Positions 56,975 through 64,000 of a stretch of DNA of 64,000 bases are shown here, one piece after another. Position 1 is the stretch's first letter; each line of letters starts with the position of its first letter. The notes under the pieces were generated by a model, which saw only the letters and a program-made list of their open reading frames with translations, made no database searches and had not been told where the DNA came from. The stretch is from Cloeon dipterum. Its lineage: Eukaryota; Arthropoda; Insecta; Ephemeroptera; Baetidae. Made by a program: the position numbers and the translations under genes. Location: the NCBI RefSeq assembly GCF_949628265.1, contig NC_088786.1:42243681-42307680 (forward strand), read 5' to 3'.

Positions 56975-59900
56975 TCAAAGCTGGGCTTGCGAGTCTCTCC
57001 AAAGCTGCGGCTGGTTGATATTCAGCTGCGAAAAGGCCGTGTTCGTGTATCCGTACACTTCGGACAGCGCCGGAGCTCCCGGCGGTGAACCGTTACCCTA
57101 TTTAAGTGGAATGTTAGTGATTTTTATTTAATAAAATTAAATTTCATGGAAAGTTAACGCTAACCGATTTATTTTTGACCAAAAGTGGCCCAAAATCCAA
57201 TTTTTCCGATTTGTTACGCCCTCTTTTTTAACAAAGGAAAATATAGTTGCTTCCGATATGAGAAAAATTATGAAAATCAAATAGTGAGAAGTTAAAAAAT
57301 AGTTCTTTTGATTCTTGAGAGTTATTTATATATTTTTTTCACAAATTGCTGATTTTCGAAAGAGGTGTTTTTGGCCTGATTAAAATTCAGCAGATGACAG
57401 TAGCGTCAAAAACTATCTAAATTCAGAAAGCTGATTAAATTTCCAGTTTTTTCCTAAGCAAACTGTTCTCAAATTTATTATTTTCGCAAAAAAATCGTCT
57501 GAAAATTTCAGCTGGCCGTTAAACCTTTAAATATTTTTGGGAAAAATCAAAACACCCAAAAAATGAAATTAATTTATTCAAGATAGAATCATCAAGGCAA
57601 AAGGGGAGCATTATACCTGCATAAATTTGTTGAGCTCCTCCTGCGTGTCGAAGATCATGACGGAGAAGGGTGAGCCTGGCACGTGCTGCCCCGCCCATTT
57701 CACTTCCAGCTTGTAGTCTCCGGGCTCGGTGGGCTCGTACTTGCACAGAATCGAGCGATCGCGTTGGCTCTCGCGCTGCATCTCCACGCGGAAGGCACCT
57801 GCAGAGGGAGCGGTGAAAATTATGTTCATTCAGAGCTCAGGGTAGTGGCCGGACTCACCTTTGGGGCCTCTGATGCGGACGGTGAGCTGTCCAGCGCCTG
57901 CCCCCCGCGTGTCGCACACGAAGCGAGACTGGAAGGTGGCCAGCACGCCGTGCTCGATGCCAGGTCCGAAAACACGCACCTTGGACGCGTCAGGGGAGCC
58001 TGCAACCTTCAGGCTGAACGGACTTCCGGGAACGTGCTGGCCTGTGAGAGAAATAACCATAAATTAATTTCTTAATTTAGATTTTTTTTAAAAAAAACGA
58101 ACCTCCGTATTTGATGGAGAGGGCGTGCTTGCCCGGCTCCTGCGGCTTCACATTCAGGGTGAAGGTGCCGTCTCCGTGGTCGTAGAGTTCGCAGTAAGCC
58201 ACCTTGTTGGGGCCGACGCACTGCGCCGTCAGCTCTCCAGGGCCGGCTCTGCGCGTGTCGATGAACGAGCGGATCTCCTTGCCGACCGTGCCCACCCTGA
58301 GGCCCTCACCTGAGCAAACCACCTGCCTTGCGTCCGCCGCGGACGACACCAACACGCTGAATGGCGACCCTTTCACCTTTGAAAATAAAAAGGAGTGTTA
58401 ATTATTCGGGATAAATAAAAACGCCCTGATTTTACCTGCCGCCCTGCCCACTCGACGCGGAGCTTTCCATGTCCACTCTCGACTGGAGTGAAGGTCGCTC
58501 GATGCACCCGTGCACCTTCAGGCTTGATGCTCACAGGGTAGGTCACGCCGTCCAGGGTCAGGCTCGCTTCCGGGTTTCCTGGGGAGGAAAATTGTTAAAA
58601 AAAACTCAAACTGGAATCAGAGACGAACGAAATCTCACCTGGCACAGGTTTGCTAGAGTTTATGAGGAAGTAGGTCTCCCTGCCGACGCGGCAGCCTTCG
58701 AGGGCAGGGCCGCTCAGGGTCACCTCGCCGTAGTCAACGCCGTTCGACCTGAGCATTCGGTTTCCATCAGTCGAGTCGCCTGCAACCTGAGCCAGGCCTT
58801 CTTCAGAGACGACGAAGGTTACCGGAGAACCTGAAGAAACCATTTTAGTTTTTAAATTGTTCAGCATGACCTGATTAAAGGTGCTCACCTGGAACCTCTC
58901 GGCCGCCGTACCTAATGCTGAACCTGTATTGGCCAGGGGCACTTGGCGTGAAGGTGATCATGTCCGATTCGGGCTGTTCGCCGCCCGTCACCTGCAGAGG
59001 AAGGTTTTGTCCCAGGGGAGACGTCGCGGTCACGTCAAGCTCAGCAAATCCGGCGCCCTTCCGCAGAACTAAAAGCACACCTTTACCCTGAGCATATTTT
59101 TTTTTAAATTGTTAAACTCACCGTGGAAGGAAAGCGGCTGGTGCACGAGGGCAGGGTCCTTCGGGCTGGCAATGCGCACCTTGGAAGGGTCGTACACCTG
59201 GCAGAAGAAGGGTGAACCTTTGACTGCCTTGGTGCCGTGCAGCACCTCGACTTTGTACGCGCCGGCCCCAGGAGGAGTGTACTGCGCCAGAAGGTTTCCG
59301 TCCTTCTGCTGATAGCATCGGACCTGAGGAGGACGTGGTTTCAAAGGAATAATTTAATTTGAAGACTAAAAAACGTACGGGAATGGCGATTCCGGCAGGG
59401 CCACTGATGACGACGTCAAACTCCCTGGCGGGTCTGGCGAGCGTGAGGATGGTAAAGGCGGCCTCCGCACCGGCCTCGGCCTGGAAGAGACCTTTGCCGG
59501 TTGCGGCCAGGTCGCGGCCGGCCGCTGCATCTCGGACGGCCACCTCGGTCGGGCAGCCGGACACCGGCAGGCCGTTCAGCTTGACGTCGACGCGGTGCGG
59601 CGTGCAGATGCTCGGAAGGAAGCTGACCTCGTGACGTCCGTGACCTACGTCGCGCACGGCCGCCTTTACCTCGCGACCGGCGGCCGTCACCACCACCTGA
59701 AAGGTTCACAGGGTAATTTTAAGAGGAAATTAAAATTAAGACCAATTTTACCTGGAGATTGGCTCGTCCAGCCTTGGAGGCGTCGATGGTCAGGGTGCAG
59801 GGTTGTCCCAGGACGGCGTCGGACACGTGGGCAAGGCTAGCCTGCGCAGGGTCGAAGACCTCGAGCTCGAAAGGGTTGTCGGCGGCGGCCAAGCCCGCCC

Positions 59901-62900
59901 TCCGCACCCAAACCTGATGCAGTCCGACGGCCACGGGCCGGTACTCGGCCCGCAGGCGGCCGGAGGCGGCCACGGGGGCCAGACGGACGGCCAGTGGCGC
60001 GCCGTCCGGCCCCAGAACCTCCACTTGCGGAGGCGGCTCCGAGGGTCCTCCAGGATCCACGTCAAAGAAGGCGGGAGCGCCCACCACAGCCCACCGGAGG
60101 CCCTCTCCGCGCACGGCCGCTGGCCTCTCCATCCTGGCCGTCTCCCCGGCGGCCACGGCCACTCTCCACTCGAACGGACTGCCCGGCACGTCTTCTTCGT
60201 TGAACGAAACGTGCACAAAGTGCGGCTCGGCGCGAGTTGGCACGAATGTAACCTGCGAGGAGGGCTTAGCTGGATTTAGGTAAAAAGGGTGCAGGGGCTC
60301 ACCTTGTAAAGGCCGCGCGCCACTGCAGCCACCTCAGCCTTGACCGTGCCCTGAGCGGTTGAAACCACCAGCTCCAGGGTACCCTCTCCAGCCTCCGCGG
60401 CGTCTACCTCGAAGGTTACTGGATTAGAAACGACCTGAGAAATTAAAACGTTAGCATAAAGGTGTTTTAAACGATTTTGTAACTGACCCCAGTGGCCTGG
60501 AGGCCTGTGACCTTGACCTGGCTGACGTCATACACGTTGGACGCGAAGGGACTGCCCTTGACGTGTTCCGAGTCGAGCACAATGGACACGGCATGTCGAC
60601 CTTTTGACCAAATTTACAACTTGCACCCTGATTATTTTATTCCGGGACTTACCGACTTCGAAAGGTGTGAAAGTGGCAAAGAACTTGTCATGGGCGGACC
60701 CTGAGACGACCGTGGGCACGTTTTGTCCCGAAGGAGCGAGCACCGTGACGTTGCACTCGCGGACGAGGGCGTCGTGCGGCTCGACGGTGAGCAGGGCGGG
60801 CTTCCCCAGGGCCGCCTGGCGCAGGGCGGTCCCTGAGACGACCGCCTGACCGGCGGCTGCCACCCGGCACTCGAACGGTGAGCCTGGAACCAGGTGGCCG
60901 TTGAAGCGCACGCTCAGCAGGTGCACGGCCGCCTCCTGCGGCTTGAAGTTGACCCTGAAGCGGGCGTTGCCCTCCGACTGGACGTAGTTTGGCACATTCC
61001 GTCCGTTCACGGACACAATTATCTCCAGGTTGCCGGCACCCGCTTGGCTCGCATTGACTGAAATTCAGGGTTAAGCGAGGGAATAACCAGAGCTCAGGGT
61101 ATACTCACTGCTAAAGTAAACTGGCTTTCCGATGATTCCAGAGGTGACGTCCGTGACCTTGACCTTGTTGGAGTCGTAGGCCTTGAGCAGGAAGGGTGAC
61201 CCTTCGACGTGCGCGTCCGCCACCTTCACCTCGACACTGTGGTCACCTGAACAGCCATATTTATCCCTTTTCTTTAATTAATTTAAAAGATCTGCACCCA
61301 CCGACTTCCTCTGGTGTGAACGAGACGTTGATTTGGCCTGCGTTGGGGCCGCCGGCGGCCGGCTCTGCCACCTCGACGGCCAGGGACTTGCGGCCAGGGC
61401 TGAGCACGGTGACCACGGGCTTTGCCTGCGCCGCCTGCAGCCAGAAGTGCGCCCTGCGGCCCACGGGCACCTTCTCCTCGGCGCCAGGCACGATTCGCGC
61501 GGCCTCCGATATCTCCACCGCGAACGGACTTCCTGCAAACCCAGAAATTGCGTCAGGGCAACTCGGGGTCATCGCAGTTTTCTTACCTGGCACGTCTTCT
61601 CCGTTGAACCTGAGCTCGACGGTGTGCGGCGAGGCCTCTCTGGGCGTGAAAGAGATGGCGTACGTGTGGATACCCTGAGCCTGCGCGGAGGTGGGCACCC
61701 TGCCGCCGTTGACTGTCACCTCCAGGTTTCCCGGTCCGGCCTGACTCGTCTCCACTGTGCAGAATTTAAATGTTAGAGGTAAATATTTCCCTGGAGAATA
61801 ATTGAGATCATTTTTTATTTTACCTGATATCAGGGTATACCCTGAAAATTTATGATAACTCTAAAAAATGATTGATTTTTGCATAATGAATGATTTCCGG
61901 AAAATTTGACTATGAAAGAGTTTGACCTGATAGGTTTCATGAACCTGAAATCAGGGTACAACCCTGAAAATCAATATATTGAATTTCGATCAGCATTTTG
62001 GACCTGAAAGGGTTGTCGTCAGGGTTGAAATTTGAAATACTGACCGAGGAAGGTGACCGGCTTGGCGACGCAGCCGGTGGCGGCGGCGTTGACCCTGATG
62101 GCCCTGACGTCGTAGGCCTTGCAGGCGAAGGGCGACCCTGGGACGGGCTCCCTGAGGACGGAGACGGCGATGCGGTGCTCGCCGGCCGAGCGAGGACTGA
62201 ACTCGACCTTGAAAGAGTTGTCGCCGTTGTCTTTGACCTGCGCGGCCACACTCTGTCCATTCGGTCCTGTTAATTCGGTGCAGACAACACACGGTTCGTG
62301 TTAGGCAGTCGCCAGTCTCGTTTTTTTACCAATTGAAAAAGAGAGAAAGAAAGAAAGAAAGAAAGGTGAAGAAGAGAAAGAGAGTGAGAGGAGAAACCGC
62401 CCAGAGTCAAGTTGTCTTCTGGCAAATCACACGCACACAAGCAAGCAAACTACGAATAAAAAATTGTGGTTAGACTGTTAGCTACGGAAAGGGTGAGTGA
62501 GGGTGAGAAGGGTTGCGAAGAGAGTCGGTGTCTTTTGGTTTGGTTAGTAGTGTCTGAGACGAGAACCCAGCACGTAGGGACCTGCAACAGTGCGTTCGAG
62601 TCACTCCCGGGGCGAATGCAGTGCGCAGACAGTTTCCGTGCCGAACAAATATACATTTTTTGTATCTTAAATGGAATTTAAAAATAAATAAAAGGAGACA
62701 GAGAAACGCAAGGCATTCCGATCTCAAGAAATAAAGGTTGCTGACCCTCGACGTTGACCTCGACGTCGTCCAGCGCCGCGTTCACGTTGGACATGGTGAA
62801 GTAGGCCGGCTTTCCCACGGCCGCAGAGGCCAAATGCTGGCCGCTGACGACCACGTGGTGCGGGTCGGCGGCCACGCGCGCCATGAACGGCGACCCGGGC

Positions 62901-64000
62901 ACCGGCGTCTTGTTAAACGCGATGCTGACCAGGTGCTCGAACGCCTCCACCGGGATGAAGCTGACCGTGAAGCGGGCGTTGCCCTGAGGGTGCACCTGCG
63001 TCGGAATGTTGTGGCCCCGCGCGCTGATCGTGATCTCCAGGTTTCCCTCGCCCGCCTGGCTTGCGTCAACTGGCACAAACAAGGGAATATACTTAGGAAA
63101 ATTTTAGGTGACCCGAGGAAGGTCGGTGACAGGAAAATCGCTCAAATGTGCTCAAAAGTACAGAAAAAGCATTAAAACCGGATTTGGAGCAGATCTCAGG
63201 TCGAGGCACCCTAAAAAAGGTTGTCAGGGTATTCCAGGTAGAGGTTCAACTAAATACCTGTCCAAAGAGGGGTCGTGGACGATGATCGGACAAACGGCTG
63301 AATTTTAATAAAAAAAACATTATTTTTTAAATTTCGTGTTTTTTGAAATTTTGGTCGAAAAAAATCATAAAAATTCGAAAAATGGTCCGATTTTGAAAAA
63401 CCACACACAGATGGACGTGCCCTACCAAGGAGCGTCAATTGACGATAAAATTGGGGCCATCCGGCTCATAGGGCCCCGCCTGGGCCCCAAAAACCAAAAT
63501 TGGCAAATGTCACAAATCGCGATTTTTCGACTTTAAAAATTAATAACTCGGTTCCTATGGGTCGCAGAGTAAAAAACCAAAATTGGTTAGACTCGCCGTA
63601 AAATTTCTCGTCGAGTGAGTTTAAAAGATAACCCGTCCCACTATCAGGGTAGATTTTGGGACTGACCTGTGAAGTGGAGACTCTTTCCGACGGAGCCACT
63701 GGGCAGGGCGCCGACAAAGACACGCTTGGCGTCGAAAGCCTTTGCAACGAATGGCGTGCCAGAAACAGCGTGGCCGTTGTATTCAACGCTCACAGCGTGC
63801 CCTCCGACCTGACGCAAAGAATAAATTTTATTTAAATTATTAAAAAAAGGTAAAACTCACCTCTCTGGGCGTGAACTCGGCGGTGAAGCCGGCGTGGACG
63901 TTTCCAGTGACCTTGACGGGAAGGTCGTGTCCCGAGGGGCTGCGGACGGCGACGGCGAGTTCGGCGCCGCCGCTGCCGTCGACGGCCATGTGGAACTTGG
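56975..64000 (-). CDS. Filamin, 3' part (5' end off right edge)
   Basis: Actin cross-linker made of about 96-residue Ig-like filamin repeats. Exons in order: 64000-63861 (partial), 63808-63667, 63069-62746, 62266-62045, 61754-61587, 61532-61302, 61246-61109, 61057-60653, 60600-60488, 60434-60303, 60252-59752, 59696-59379, 59323-59122, 59068-58889, 58830-58639, 58578-58436, 58376-58103, 58041-57859, 57798-57617, 57097-56975; all phases fit. Each repeat shows the family signature V(P/K)GSPF (VPGSPFMARV, VKGSPFASNV, VPGSPFSLKV) and DASQAGEGNLE-type starts. The last repeat ends with QHVPGSPFSVMIFDTQEELNKFM. It is followed by a separate exon coding a 40-residue tail (GNGSPPGAPALSEVYGYTN...). The actin-binding domain must lie beyond 64000. 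In flies this gene is cheerio. Confidence 0.93.
57105..57610. other. Filamin intron before the last exon
   Basis: AT-rich, 519-nt intron with no other feature seen. Confidence 0.5.
61800..61980. repeat. CCTGA/TCAGG palindromes in a filamin intron
   Basis: ACCTGATATCAGGGTATACC with CTGA following, and about 110 bp later ACCTGAAATCAGGGTACAAC with CCTGA. This is the same motif pair as in the VWA8 introns at 6.9-7.1 and 9.2-9.5 kb. Confidence 0.55.
62341..62366. repeat. (GAAA)n microsatellite in a filamin intron
   Basis: About six GAAA units on the plus strand, pyrimidine-rich in the sense of the filamin transcript. It lies within the intron 62267-62745. Confidence 0.85.
63070..63666. other. 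Filamin intron with unassigned repeat-like sequence
   Basis: A 597-nt intron. ACCAAAATTGG occurs twice (about 63492 and 63578) near GGGGCCC-type blocks (about 63451 and 63471). It may be part of an uncharacterised repeat. No gene seen. Confidence 0.35.

Noticed and set aside
59803..60279. Plus-strand frames of 100-160 codons in the filamin region
   Set aside because: They are antisense shadows of filamin repeat exons, whose minus-strand phases and VPGSPF motifs are consistent.

Overview
The window looks like nuclear DNA of an insect. It has multi-exon genes with many introns of about 50-80 nt, GT-AG (and several GC-AG) splice junctions, AATAAA poly(A) signals, and recognisable animal proteins: VWA8, an ABCA transporter, secreted C-type lectins, a BTB protein and filamin. 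I cannot name the species. Exon borders were read by eye from splice motifs and checked by codon phase. In most genes all exon lengths are mutually consistent.

Region 1 (1-11.8 kb). The minus strand carries the 5' part (about 772 residues) of the mitochondrial AAA ATPase VWA8, which runs off the left edge. A small intron-containing gene on the same strand (6638-7851) sits in its 4.7-kb intron. The last exons of a plus-strand C-type lectin (1-666) lie inside another VWA8 intron. Several VWA8 introns hold foldback elements, some built around GCGCATGCGC.

Region 2 (11.8-17.2 kb). Two paralogous secreted C-type lectins with the same exon plan. In the second, the carbohydrate-recognition exon is split by a 2.1-kb foldback transposon full of TGACGTCA-like palindromes. 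Its ends fall exactly at a possible GC donor and a strong CAG acceptor that keep the reading frame. This is the most striking object in the window.

Region 3 (18.3-24.7 kb). A complete 23-exon ABCA-type lipid transporter (1684 residues).

Region 4 (24.7-55.2 kb). A tandem array in which zinc-finger genes alternate with relics of a BTB gene. At least six zinc-finger units are seen, plus fragments. Two (35.3-38.5 and 41.2-42.8 kb) are fully intact; the others carry distinct breaks. Nearly all internal exons are symmetric phase 1-1, and a promoter/5'-exon module is repeated about eight times. An intact BTB gene closes the array (53.4-55.2 kb).

Region 5 (55.8-64 kb). A small type I membrane protein gene, then the 3' part of filamin on the minus strand, running off the right edge.

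The genes are not an operon or pathway. The common theme is remodelling: nested genes, foldback insertions and segmental duplication.
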